Positions 33,303 to 41,381 of a stretch of 59,578 nt of DNA are shown piece by piece; position 1 is the first letter of the stretch; each line of letters starts with the position of its first letter. The notes below the pieces were generated by a model. The model was not told where the DNA came from. It searched no databases and saw nothing but the letters and a program-made list of their open reading frames with translations. The DNA comes from CAYTES01 sp964436935 (GTDB lineage Bacteria > Patescibacteriota > Gracilibacteria > UBA1369 > UBA12473). The DNA lies in the NCBI GenBank assembly GCA_964436935.1, contig CAYTES010000002.1, positions 1 to 59,578 of the forward strand, in the 5' to 3' direction. The position numbers and the translations under genes are program-made.

Positions 33303-34816
33303 TACTTCCTGCGATTGATTTGATGGGCGGACGCTGCGTCCGGCTCAAGCAAGGCGATTACAACCAGGTGACTTTTTATCCCGCCGATCCTCTCACTATG
33401 GCGCGTTTGATTGAGCGTATGGGGTATGAATGGTTGCATATTGTTGACTTGGATGGGGCCAGGGAGGGCGAATCGGTCAATGCGGCGGTCATTGCTGAGA
33501 TTGCGCGCAGTACTTCTTTAAAGCTTCAAGTGGGAGGTGGACTACGAACACTGGAAGCCATTGAAGCGATGTTTTCATGCGGAGTGTCGAGGGTGATGTT
33601 GGGGAGTGTTGTGGTGCACAATCCTGAGATTTTGGAGCAAGCGCTTGAAAGGTGGGGGGCGCAGCGGATTGTGGTGGCGGTGGATGTTTTGGATGGCGTG
33701 GTGCGTATTTCTGGGTGGAAAGAAAAGGTGGAGCTTTCTTTGTTTGATTTTGTCGGTTCCCTTCAATCGAAAGGAGTTCAACATATTTTATGCACTGATA
33801 TTACGGAGGATGGTATGATGAGAGGTCCAAATATTTCCTTTTATACGGATTTGGTCGAGCGATTTTCGGGATTGAATTGGATTGCCGCTGGGGGGATCCG
33901 TTCTCTTCAGGATGCTCACCGATTGAACGAAATGGGAGTTAAAGAGGTGGTGATGGGAAAGGCTTTTTATCAAGGGACTCCGTTGGCCAAACGGGTGATT
34001 CCTTGTTTGGATGTGGAGGGGGGTCGTGTGGTGAAAGGCATTTCATTTGCAGGCCTTCGTGATGCGGGTGATCCTGTGGAGTTGGCTCGGACTTATGATG
34101 CCCAAGGCGCCGACGAGTTGGTGTTTTTAGACATCACGGCCACTTCGGACAAGCGGGCCATGGTGGCGGATTTGGCCCGACGAGTGGCTCAGGCTATTTC
34201 CATTCCGTTCACGATTGGAGGGGGAATAAGGTCAATTGAAGACATCCGCTGCGCATTGGAAGTCGGCGCGGATAAAGTGTCTATCGAGTCCGTGGCAGTA
34301 TTGAATCCGGATTTGATTTCAGAGGCTTCCGCGTATTTTGGATCGCAGGCGATTGTGATTTCGGTCTCGGCGAAACGTCGGGAAGGAGCCGAGGGTTGGG
34401 ATGTGTATATCAAAGGGGGGCGTGAACGGACAGAGTGGGATTTGATCGAGTTTTTGCGCGAAATGCAACGTCGAGGGGCCGGAGAGATTTTACTCAACTC
34501 GATCAATGAAGATGGGGAAGGGCATGGGTATGACCTTGAAATGTTGCAAGCCGCCAGTCGAGTGTTGACCATCCCGTTGATTGCGTCCAGCGGCGCCGGG
34601 GAGTTGAGTCATTTTTATGAAGGGGTTGTGGAGGGGAAGGCGGATGCGGTGTTGGCGGCGTCTGTGTTCCATTATGGCAAGTTTACGGTGGGGCAGGTGA
34701 AGGAGTATTTGGCGGAAAAGGGAGTTGCTGTTAGAGGAAAGAGGGCCAATTCCTCTCGTTTGCAAAATAAAATGCGCACTCGAGAAACAGGCCCTCTTTC
34801 CTCTAGATTGATCTGA
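33299..34816 (+). CDS. hisA-hisF: HisA-HisF fusion: ProFAR isomerase + imidazole glycerol phosphate synthase cyclase
   Basis: 505 aa with two complete TIM barrels in one chain. Residues 1-226 are HisA, with Asp7 (PAIDLMGG) and Asp129 (AVDVLDG) as the catalytic pair. From Leu229 (LAKRVIPCLDVEGGRVVKG) to about 480 is HisF, with Asp238 equivalent to Asp11. The residue at the position of catalytic Asp130 is Ser357 (VISVSAKR), exactly 119 residues after Asp238 as in Thermotoga HisF, and the DRDG motif reads NEDG. The last ~20 residues come from a dispersed repeat. The enzymes perform consecutive steps, so fusion is plausible; HisF activity is questionable. Confidence 0.9.
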   Translation: MILPAIDLMGGRCVRLKQGDYNQVTFYPADPLTMARLIERMGYEWLHIVDLDGAREGESVNAAVIAEIARSTSLKLQVGGGLRTLEAIEAMFSCGVSRVMLGSVVVHNPEILEQALERWGAQRIVVAVDVLDGVVRISGWKEKVELSLFDFVGSLQSKGVQHILCTDITEDGMMRGPNISFYTDLVERFSGLNWIAAGGIRSLQDAHRLNEMGVKEVVMGKAFYQGTPLAKRVIPCLDVEGGRVVKGISFAGLRDAGDPVELARTYDAQGADELVFLDITATSDKRAMVADLARRVAQAISIPFTIGGGIRSIEDIRCALEVGADKVSIESVAVLNPDLISEASAYFGSQAIVISVSAKRREGAEGWDVYIKGGRERTEWDLIEFLREMQRRGAGEILLNSINEDGEGHGYDLEMLQAASRVLTIPLIASSGAGELSHFYEGVVEGKADAVLAASVFHYGKFTVGQVKEYLAEKGVAVRGKRANSSRLQNKMRTRETGPLSSRLI

Positions 34817-34866
34817 TCGCCTATTCACTTCCTTCGCAGAACAAAATGCTTCGTCGCTAAACACGC
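34751..34866 (+). repeat. Dispersed short repeat, copies 1 and 2, at the 3' end of hisA-hisF
   Basis: Copy 1 (34751-34795) contains GCAAAATAAAATG then CTCGAGAAA and GGCCCTC. Copy 2 (34829-34866) contains GCAGAACAAAATG then GTCGCTAAA. A third copy is at 35543-35590. Copy 1 lies within the reading frame and supplies the C-terminal tail of the HisA-HisF protein. Confidence 0.5.
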
Positions 34867-34875
34867 GTGCCGTTC

Positions 34876-34880
34876 AGGAG
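34876..34880 (+). promoter_or_regulatory. hisIE: Shine-Dalgarno sequence of hisIE
   Basis: AGGAG five bases before the ATG at 34886. It is one of few clear ribosome binding sites in the window and decides the hisIE start over the later ATG at 34919. Confidence 0.6.
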
Positions 34881-34885
34881 TAAAA

Positions 34886-35509
34886 ATGTTTAGATATTCA
34901 TCCTTTAAGCTTAAGTATATGTCACTCAATTTTGAAAAATCCGCCCTTTTGCCCGCTATTATTCAAAATGCTTCCACGCGCGAGGTTTTGATGCTGGGCT
35001 ATATGAATGCCGCCGCACTTGAGCGCACGGAGGAAACGGGCAAGGTATGGTTCTATTCCCGTAGCAAAGATCGTCTGTGGATGAAAGGAGAAACCAGTGG
35101 AAATGTTTTAGACGTGGTTGAGATTCGGTTCGATTGTGATTTGGATGCCATTTTGATTCTTGCTCAGCCGGCGGGCCCAACGTGTCATACCTTGCAGAGG
35201 TCTTGTTTCGGTGAAAAAAGTCTTTCTGTTGGATTTTTGGGGGAGTTGATGGAGGTTATTTCTCGTCGCAAAAAAGAGCTTCCGGAAGGCTCCTACACGA
35301 CGCAACTTTTTCGCGATGGTTTGGAACAAATTGTGGCTAAAGTGGCGGAAGAGAGTGAGGAGGTGGTGCGTGCCGCCCGGGAAGAGTCGGATCAGCGGGT
35401 GGCTGAAGAGGGCGGGGATTTGTTGTATCACCTTTTTGTTTTGTTGGCGCAGAGGGAGATTCCTTTGAGTCGTGTGATCGAGGTTTTGGAGGCTCGCCAC
35501 TCAAAATGA
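34886..35509 (+). CDS. hisIE: Bifunctional phosphoribosyl-AMP cyclohydrolase / phosphoribosyl-ATP pyrophosphatase
   Basis: 207 aa. The N-terminal HisI domain (about residues 15-115) has MLGYMNAAALERT, VWFYSRSKDRLWMKGETSG and the metal-binding D.DCDAIL ... GPTCHTLQRSCF. The C-terminal HisE domain (about 118-205) has LFRDGLEQIVAKVAEESEEVVRAA and EEGGDLLYHLFVLLA, the MazG-like helices. The two perform pathway steps 2 and 3. The start at 34886 has a Shine-Dalgarno sequence; a start at 34919 gives the usual family N-terminus. Last gene of the operon. Confidence 0.93.
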   Translation: MFRYSSFKLKYMSLNFEKSALLPAIIQNASTREVLMLGYMNAAALERTEETGKVWFYSRSKDRLWMKGETSGNVLDVVEIRFDCDLDAILILAQPAGPTCHTLQRSCFGEKSLSVGFLGELMEVISRRKKELPEGSYTTQLFRDGLEQIVAKVAEESEEVVRAAREESDQRVAEEGGDLLYHLFVLLAQREIPLSRVIEVLEARHSK

Positions 35510-35725
35510 AAATATATGCACACTTGAGGAGAAGTGGTATATTCCCCTCGCGCGCAAAACAAAATGTTTGCTCGGGAAAAGCGCCCCTCCTCCTTGATGC
35601 TGTCGACTAATTTCGACACACAATTTTTATTACTTTTTGATCTTAAATCAATTTAAATCACCCCGCTATTATTTGACTGTCGATAAAATCCGTTAAATAA
35701 TGAAGAGTCATTTTAACTTGCATCC
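35510..35725. other. Intergenic region with repeat copy 3, a palindrome and the promoter of the Cys-rich cluster
   Basis: After hisIE comes an imperfect stem GAGGAGAA/TTCCCCTC (35526-35550). The third copy of the GCAAAACAAAATG repeat follows (35543-35590), then the perfect palindrome TTAAATCAATTTAA (35643-35656). TTGACT (35673-35678) -N17- AATAAT (35696-35701) is a good promoter for the gene at 35726. Confidence 0.6.
35673..35701 (+). promoter_or_regulatory. Promoter of the first Cys-rich block
   Basis: TTGACT-N17-AATAAT, five of six matches in each box, 24 bp before the ATG of paralogue A. A 14-bp palindrome (35643-35656) lies just upstream. Confidence 0.6.
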
Positions 35726-37333
35726 ATGTCTTTTTGTCCCCAATGTACCGGTTCTTTTGACATCACTCCCGGGGAAGATGCGTTGCGCATTAAAATTGGC
35801 CAAACCTTTGAAGCTGGTTCTGTTCCCTCGCCCACTCACTGCCCCGATTGTCGTATGCAACGGCTCATGGCACGACGCAACGAGCGTATTCTTTATACTC
35901 GCACTTGCAGTAAAACGGGAATTCCCATCATTTCGGTTTATCCTGAAAATGTACCCTTCCCTGTGTATGATCGTGCCGTCTGGTGGGGTGACAGTTGGGA
36001 GGCGTTGGATTATGGTCAAGCGTTTGATTTCACTCGGCCATTTTTTCAACAGTTTGCCGAACTGCAGTCTAAGGTCCCGCGTTCTGCTTTGAATGCCACC
36101 AACTCGCTCAATTGCGACTATTCCAATTTTTCATTCGACTCCAAAGATTGTTATTTGAGTCCTTGTTCCTACCGATCCGAAGGGCTGCTGTATTGTTATT
36201 GGTCTTTGGAATCCAAAGATTCGGTTGATTGCAGTTATCTCTTTCAGTGTGAACAATGCTTTGAATGCACCGACTGTAATAATTGTAATAACTGCATTCG
36301 ATGTGTGCTTTCAAAGAACTGTTTTGATTCCGCTTATTTGTATGATTGTCGAGGGTGCTCCAACTGTTTTGGGTGCGTGGGGTTGCGTCAAAAGTCTTAC
36401 GTGTTTTTTAATGAACCGCTTTCTAAAGAAGAGTATGAGCGACGGGTGAAGGCCTTTGATTTCAATAATCCTCAGCATGTGGGGTGGGCCGAGCAGCAAT
36501 GGGAGCGGTTGAAACAGAATCACCCTCGCCCCAATTCCATTCAAGATAAAACGGAAGAGTGCACCGGAGACTATATTTTTGAGTCCAAAAACTGTAAAGA
36601 CTCCTATCAACTCTACCGCTCGCAGGACTGTTTGTATGTTCAGGATTCTGAAGTGAAAGACGCTTTGAGCTGTTATCATGCCGGGTGGTCTCAGTTTGTC
36701 TACGAAAGTTATTCCCCCGTTAATCAAACTGGTACCGCATTCTCGAGCCAATGTTGGCAAGGGAGTGATAATTTTTATTCCGATAATTGTCACGGGTCTT
36801 CCCATACTTTCGGCTGTATTGGATTAAGGCAAAAACAGTACTGTATTTTGAATCGTCAGTATTCCAAAGAGGAGTATAAGGCGCTTCTTCCAAAGATTAT
36901 TGAGCACATGAAGAAGAACTCCGAATGGGGCGAGTTTTTTCCTATCTTGCTGTCACCTTTTGCCTACAATGAAACCATGGCTCATCAATTTTATCCTTTG
37001 AGTCGAGAAGAAGTGTTGAAGCGAGGATGGAAGTGGCAAGATCAATTGCCGTTCACTACCGGTAAAGAAACCAAAGAGATTCTTGCTTGTTCGCAATGTC
37101 GTCGGAATTATAAACTCATTGCCCAAGAAGTGGCATGGGCTAAAAAACGTCGTTTTCCCTTGCCGCACCTTTGTCCGGAATGTCGCTACGAGCAGCGGAT
37201 GCGCGTGCGAAACCCTCGAAAATTGCATGATCGTCCGTGTGCGCAGTGTGGGGAAGCTTTTCAAACCACCACCCCAACGGATTCTCCTAAAAGCGTGTAT
37301 TGTGAGCCGTGTTATTTGAAGGTAATTTATTAG
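35726..37333 (+). CDS. Cys-rich double-zinc-ribbon repeat protein, paralogue A
   Basis: 535 aa. N-terminal zinc ribbon Cys4/Cys7 ... Cys39/Cys42, then the family phrase NERILYTRTC and WWGDSWEALDYG. The middle (about 125-400) is dense in Cys, Asn, Asp and aromatic residues arranged as short repeats (SKDCYLS, CTDCNNCNNCIRC, CSNCFGCVGLRQK), compatible with a beta-solenoid stabilised by stacked Asn/Cys. The C-terminus holds two more zinc ribbons (CSQC/CPEC and CAQC/CEPC), ending CYLKVIY. I recall relatives in Patescibacterial genomes under misleading names; function unknown. First of six paralogues, with only 3 bp to the next. Confidence 0.8.
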   Translation: MSFCPQCTGSFDITPGEDALRIKIGQTFEAGSVPSPTHCPDCRMQRLMARRNERILYTRTCSKTGIPIISVYPENVPFPVYDRAVWWGDSWEALDYGQAFDFTRPFFQQFAELQSKVPRSALNATNSLNCDYSNFSFDSKDCYLSPCSYRSEGLLYCYWSLESKDSVDCSYLFQCEQCFECTDCNNCNNCIRCVLSKNCFDSAYLYDCRGCSNCFGCVGLRQKSYVFFNEPLSKEEYERRVKAFDFNNPQHVGWAEQQWERLKQNHPRPNSIQDKTEECTGDYIFESKNCKDSYQLYRSQDCLYVQDSEVKDALSCYHAGWSQFVYESYSPVNQTGTAFSSQCWQGSDNFYSDNCHGSSHTFGCIGLRQKQYCILNRQYSKEEYKALLPKIIEHMKKNSEWGEFFPILLSPFAYNETMAHQFYPLSREEVLKRGWKWQDQLPFTTGKETKEILACSQCRRNYKLIAQEVAWAKKRRFPLPHLCPECRYEQRMRVRNPRKLHDRPCAQCGEAFQTTTPTDSPKSVYCEPCYLKVIY

Positions 37334-37336
37334 GGT

Positions 37337-38986
37337 ATGGAGATCACTCAAACGTGTCGGCTCACGGGAAAGTCATTCCTTGTATCCGAGTGGGAACAAG
37401 AATTTTTAAAGAAAATGGAGCTTCCTTTGCCCGCCTTATGCATTGAAGAGCGGCATCGTCGACGTCTTGCCCATCGCAATGAGCGAAAATTGTATCAAGA
37501 CGTTTGTGATTTAACGGGAAAGCCCCTCGTTTCGATTTATTCTCCGGATCAGCCTTATACCGTCTACTCCAGCGAGGCCTGGTATAGCGATGCGTGGGAC
37601 CCTAAAAGCTATGGGCGCGAGATGGATTTTTCTCGGCCTTTCTTTGATCAGTTTTGGGAGTTGAAAAAAGGTGTTCCCCGTTTGGCGCTCATGAACCTTC
37701 GGGGAGAAAATAGTGAGTATTGCAACATCACCAATAGCAATAAAAACTGTTATTTGGTTTTCGGTGGCGACTATTCGGAAGATTGTTTTCACTCCATTTT
37801 CAGTATGCATTGTAAGGATGTGTGCGACGCTTATCTACTGAACAAATCGGAGCTCGTGTATGATAGTATTGATTGTGTCGGAGCTTATAATCTGCGTTAT
37901 TCTCAAGCTTCGGTAGGGTGTCGGGATAGTGATTTTTTGTTCGAGTGTCGCAATTGCGATCATTGTTTTGGTTGCGTCGGGTTGGTCAATAAAAGCTACC
38001 ATATTTTTAATAAGCCGTATTCGCCTGAGGAGTATGAACGACTTGTGAAAAGTTATCGTCTCGACACCTGGTCCGGGGTGCAGAAAATGAAGCAAGCGTT
38101 TGCCCAATTCAAACTGAATTTCCCCCATCGTTTTGCCCAGATTTTAAATAGTGAAAATGTCACCGGAAATTTTATCAATAATGCTCAAAATTGCATCAAC
38201 TGTTTTGACATTCAAGGGCCGGCTCAGGATTGTAAGGATCTCATTTTTGGCGGATGGGAGGCGAAGGACATTGTCAGCTCCGATCATTGTGGGTTTAAGG
38301 CGGAACTGTATTATGAAATGCTGGGCTCCATTGAGGGGCGTGAGTGTGCCTTTTCCGCTTTTTCATGGACGTCTCAGAACACTTTCTATTGTGACATGGT
38401 CATCAACAGCCAGGATCTTTTTGGGTGTAGTAGCATGAAACGTGCGCAGTATTGTATTCTGAATAAGCCGTATTCGAAGGAGGACTATTTTGAGTTGAGG
38501 GGGCGAATTGTCGAGCACATGAAGCGCACCGGCGAGTGGGGAGAGTTTCCGCCCATGGCGCATTCCCTTTTTGCCTACAATGAAACCGTGGCTCAAGATT
38601 TTTTCCCTTTGAGTAAGGATGAGGCATTGAAGCAGGGTTTGCAATGGAAAGATGAGCAAGTGAAGCCTTCTGCGGCGAATTTTCCGGTGGCGGATTCGAT
38701 TCATGATGTGAATGAGTCGATTTTGACTCAGGTGTTGGTGTGCGAAAAGACCGGACGTTCGTACCGCATCATCCCTCAAGAGTTGAAATTCTATCAAAGA
38801 CTACATATTCCCATTCCACGTTACGCCCCAGAAACTCGTAATGAACTGCGTATTGCTCAGCGTAATCCGTACCATTTGTGGGATCGGGTTTGTGCTCAGT
38901 GTGCTGCACCCATTCAAACCACCTATGCGCCGGATCGGCCTGAACGTGTATACTGTGAGTCGTGTTATCTGATTCAAGTGTACTGA
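37337..38986 (+). CDS. Cys-rich zinc-ribbon repeat protein, paralogue B
   Basis: 549 aa, same architecture as A. The N-terminal ribbon is degenerate: single Cys7 (CRLTGK) and Cys35 (CIEER) replace the two CxxC pairs. The middle repeat region has NSNKNCYLV, YSEDCFHS, ECRNCDHCFGCVGLVNK and later CSSMKRAQYCILNKPYSKEDY. The penultimate ribbon has lost its second pair (CEKTG ... YAPETR), while the last ribbon (CAQC/CESC) is intact. Closest in-window relative by these motifs is D. It lies 3 bp after A and 6 bp before C, clearly one operon. Confidence 0.8.
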   Translation: MEITQTCRLTGKSFLVSEWEQEFLKKMELPLPALCIEERHRRRLAHRNERKLYQDVCDLTGKPLVSIYSPDQPYTVYSSEAWYSDAWDPKSYGREMDFSRPFFDQFWELKKGVPRLALMNLRGENSEYCNITNSNKNCYLVFGGDYSEDCFHSIFSMHCKDVCDAYLLNKSELVYDSIDCVGAYNLRYSQASVGCRDSDFLFECRNCDHCFGCVGLVNKSYHIFNKPYSPEEYERLVKSYRLDTWSGVQKMKQAFAQFKLNFPHRFAQILNSENVTGNFINNAQNCINCFDIQGPAQDCKDLIFGGWEAKDIVSSDHCGFKAELYYEMLGSIEGRECAFSAFSWTSQNTFYCDMVINSQDLFGCSSMKRAQYCILNKPYSKEDYFELRGRIVEHMKRTGEWGEFPPMAHSLFAYNETVAQDFFPLSKDEALKQGLQWKDEQVKPSAANFPVADSIHDVNESILTQVLVCEKTGRSYRIIPQELKFYQRLHIPIPRYAPETRNELRIAQRNPYHLWDRVCAQCAAPIQTTYAPDRPERVYCESCYLIQVY

Positions 38987-38992
38987 TATTTT

Positions 38993-40663
38993 ATGCATCA
39001 AATTTGTAAAAATTGTACAAATAATTTTCTCGTGGCTGAGGAAGATTTGATTTTTTATGATCAGATTTCTCCGGTGTTTACAGGGCAAAAATACGTGGTA
39101 CCTCCTCCTCGGCTTTGTCCCCGTTGCCGCCTCCAACGCCGCATGGCTTTTCGTAATGAGCGTAAGTTGTATAGCCGAAAAAGTGATTTAAGCGGACGTC
39201 CGATCATTACCAATTATTCTCCGGATAAAGCTTACAAAGTTTACGATCAGGAGGAATGGTGGAGCGATCAATGGGATGCCATGAGTTACGGTAAAGATTT
39301 TGATTTTAACCGTACCTTTACCGAGCAATTTGATGAACTGATGCATGCGGTCCCTCATATTTCTTTGATCAATAAAGGTTGTGAAAATAGCTACTATACG
39401 AATTTTGCACTGTATCAAAAAAACTGTTATTTGATTTTTGGGTCCGGTAATGCTGAGGACTGTCTTTATGGTAAGTATGTGGTGGGAAGTAAAGATTGTG
39501 TCGACAGCCTTGCACTTTATTCTTCCGAGCTTTGTTATGAAGGGGTCGCTTCCGACAATTGTTATCAGTGTCGTTATTTTACAAATTCTCGAAATTGTAC
39601 CGATAGTTTGATGATCGACAACTGTCTTTCCTGTAAAAATTGCATTGGCTGTTTTGGTTTGGTTAATAAGGAATACTATTATTTCAACCAATTTGTGGGG
39701 AAGGAAAAATTTCAAACCTTGAAAAAGGAGTTTGAATTTTTGACGCCTTCCAAATTGGCTTGGCTCCGAGCTCAGTTTGAAAATTTGAAAGGGGATTTGC
39801 CCCACCGTGAATCCCATGCGTTCGGTTGTGAGAACTGCACAGGAGACAATATGTACAACTCGAAAAATTGCCAGGTTAGCTTCGATATTAAAGAATGTGA
39901 GGATTCCAAATTTTTGAATTTTTCACCCAATACTAAAAATAGTTACGACATTATTTTTTGCGCGCCGGAAGGTATGGAATTTTCTTATAATATTTGCTCG
40001 TGCATAGGTACAAATTTCATGAGCAACTATACGGTTTGGTACGGTGCCAATATTTATTATTCTATCGAATGTCATAATAACAATGATCTTTTTGGTTGTG
40101 TCGGCCTTCGCAACAAGCAGTATTGTATTCTCAATAAACAGTACACCAAAGAAGCGTATGAGCATCTTGTCGGGCGTGTGATTGAGCACATGCAAAAAAC
40201 AGGGGAGTGGGGTGAATATTTGGATTATCGCCTTTCTCCTTTCGGTTATAATGAAACCGTGGCTCAGGAATATTTTCCTTTGCAAAAAGAAGATACAGTT
40301 GCTATTGGAGCAAAATGGCATGAAGAGACTCAAGAAAAACTTGATGGTGTGTTGCTGAACCAGGTTCCTGAAGATATTCGTACCGTTGCAGATGACATTT
40401 TATCAAAAGTTTTTACCTGTGAAGTGACAGGGCGTCCCTATAAAATTGTTCCTCAAGAGTTGGCATTCTATCGCAAGATGGGGCTGCCTTTGCCGCGTTG
40501 TCATCCTGATCAGCGACACATGGATCGGGTGGCTCGTCACAATTCCTATGAACTGTTTGATCGTTCCTGTTCACGCTGTAGTAAACCCATTAAAACCACC
40601 TATTCTCTTGAACGAGCAAAAATTGTTTATTGTGAGGGGTGCTATTTGAAGGAGCGGTATTGA
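38993..40663 (+). CDS. Cys-rich zinc-ribbon repeat protein, paralogue C
   Basis: 556 aa. Complete N-terminal ribbon Cys5/Cys8/Cys42/Cys45, then RNERKLYSRKSDLSGRP and WWSDQWDAMSYGKDFDF. Central repeats include QKNCYLIFG, NAEDCLYG, SELCYEGVASDNCYQC and CKNCIGCFGLVNKEYYYFNQ. The second module ends with LFGCVGLRNKQYCILNKQYTKEAYE. The final ribbon is intact (CSRC/CEGC), but the one before it is partly lost (CEVTG ... CHPDQR). It is strikingly similar to paralogue E, sharing KSDLSG, SELCYEGVAS and FVGKEK, so C and E look like products of a block duplication. Confidence 0.8.
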   Translation: MHQICKNCTNNFLVAEEDLIFYDQISPVFTGQKYVVPPPRLCPRCRLQRRMAFRNERKLYSRKSDLSGRPIITNYSPDKAYKVYDQEEWWSDQWDAMSYGKDFDFNRTFTEQFDELMHAVPHISLINKGCENSYYTNFALYQKNCYLIFGSGNAEDCLYGKYVVGSKDCVDSLALYSSELCYEGVASDNCYQCRYFTNSRNCTDSLMIDNCLSCKNCIGCFGLVNKEYYYFNQFVGKEKFQTLKKEFEFLTPSKLAWLRAQFENLKGDLPHRESHAFGCENCTGDNMYNSKNCQVSFDIKECEDSKFLNFSPNTKNSYDIIFCAPEGMEFSYNICSCIGTNFMSNYTVWYGANIYYSIECHNNNDLFGCVGLRNKQYCILNKQYTKEAYEHLVGRVIEHMQKTGEWGEYLDYRLSPFGYNETVAQEYFPLQKEDTVAIGAKWHEETQEKLDGVLLNQVPEDIRTVADDILSKVFTCEVTGRPYKIVPQELAFYRKMGLPLPRCHPDQRHMDRVARHNSYELFDRSCSRCSKPIKTTYSLERAKIVYCEGCYLKERY

Positions 40664-40779
40664 GCACAAAATTCATATTTTGTCTTCGTATTTCATCTTT
40701 TGTTTAGAAAACGTTCATCTGTGTCGTTGTAGGATGGCCATGATTTTGATAAGTCCAATTTTATTATGGAAGTTAAGGC

Positions 40780-40808
40780 TTGATTCTATAATTTATATAA
40801 ATTATAAT
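40780..40808 (+). promoter_or_regulatory. Promoter and 20-bp palindromic operator of the toxin-antitoxin module
   Basis: TTGATT (40780-40785), a 17-bp spacer and perfect TATAAT (40803-40808). The spacer contains the perfect 20-bp palindrome TATAATTTATATAAATTATA (40787-40806), which also covers most of the -10 box. This is the expected place for autorepression by the antitoxin. Confidence 0.7.
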
Positions 40809-40839
40809 AATTATGAAATTATCTTTATTGAACTATTTT

Positions 40840-41088
40840 ATGAAATCTACCGTTTTGAAGGTTTTTGGTACCGGGCAAGTCACTTTGCCTAAAAAATGGC
40901 GTTCCCGATTTAAAACTCAATATTATACCGCTGTCATGGACGGGAATCGTTTGATTCTTGCCCCATTACAAGATGAAAACGTTTTTTTTGATTCGGAGGC
41001 GTTCAATCAGGGAGAGGGGGTGGATATTGGGGTGTTTTATAAAGCGCTTAAAAAATCTCTAAGAGGGTCTTTGAAAAGTAGCGATTGA
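40840..41088 (+). CDS. AbrB/MazE-like antitoxin
   Basis: 82 aa from the ATG at 40840; an in-frame ATG at 40813 would fall at the predicted transcription start. Residues 1-35 (MKSTVLKVFGTGQVTLPKKWRSRF...MDGNRLILAPL) match the swapped-hairpin SpoVT/AbrB DNA-binding fold. The C-terminal half would wrap the toxin. It is followed 25 bp later by a RelE/ParE-like toxin gene, so this is a type II toxin-antitoxin pair. A 20-bp palindrome sits in the promoter. Confidence 0.82.
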   Translation: MKSTVLKVFGTGQVTLPKKWRSRFKTQYYTAVMDGNRLILAPLQDENVFFDSEAFNQGEGVDIGVFYKALKKSLRGSLKSSD

Positions 41089-41112
41089 TATGATTTTTTA
41101 AAGACCCTCTTA
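41060..41112 (+). repeat. Strong hairpin between antitoxin and toxin
   Basis: TAAGAGGGTCTTT (41060-41072) is exactly complementary to AAAGACCCTCTTA (41100-41112). GAAAA/TTTTT can extend the stem to about 18 bp. The loop carries the antitoxin stop codon, and the right arm ends one base before the toxin ATG at 41114, so the structure could limit toxin translation. Confidence 0.7.
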
Positions 41113-41113
41113 A

Positions 41114-41359
41114 ATGGTGGATCGACTGGCTAAATTTTTGAAGAAGCAGGATCGTAAAACGGCGGAACTTCTGTTGGGTTTGATCGAGAATATTCTTAAA
41201 GGGGATCTGGAGGGATGTGATGTGAAGCGACTTGTGGGTAAAAAGGATTTTTTTCGATTGAGAAAAGGGCGTTTCAGAATCATTTTTGATCAAGTTGATG
41301 GGCGATTTTTGATTCAAAAAATCACGGTTCGTGATGAACAAACGTATGAAAATTTATAG
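41114..41359 (+). CDS. RelE/ParE-family toxin
   Basis: 81 aa. The pattern LLGLIENILKGDLEGCDVKRLVGKKDFFRLRKGRFRIIFDQVDGRFLIQKITVRDEQTYENL is a typical RelE/ParE fold: two N-terminal helices, then a beta-sheet with basic residues and a C-terminal strand. RelE-type toxins cleave ribosome-bound mRNA; ParE-type toxins inhibit gyrase; the sequence does not decide. It pairs with the AbrB-like antitoxin upstream. It lies in the accessory island between the two Cys-rich blocks. Confidence 0.82.
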   Translation: MVDRLAKFLKKQDRKTAELLLGLIENILKGDLEGCDVKRLVGKKDFFRLRKGRFRIIFDQVDGRFLIQKITVRDEQTYENL

Positions 41360-41381
41360 TACAAATTTGCTTCTGCTTATC

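Noticed and set aside
35708..36805. Minus-strand frames opposite the Cys-rich genes
   Set aside because: They are shadows of strongly biased codon usage. Their translations lack recognisable domains and they overlap conserved plus-strand genes completely.
40813..41359. Terminator in the antitoxin-toxin gap
   Set aside because: The strong stem is not followed by a T-run but by the toxin start codon, so a translational role is more likely than termination.
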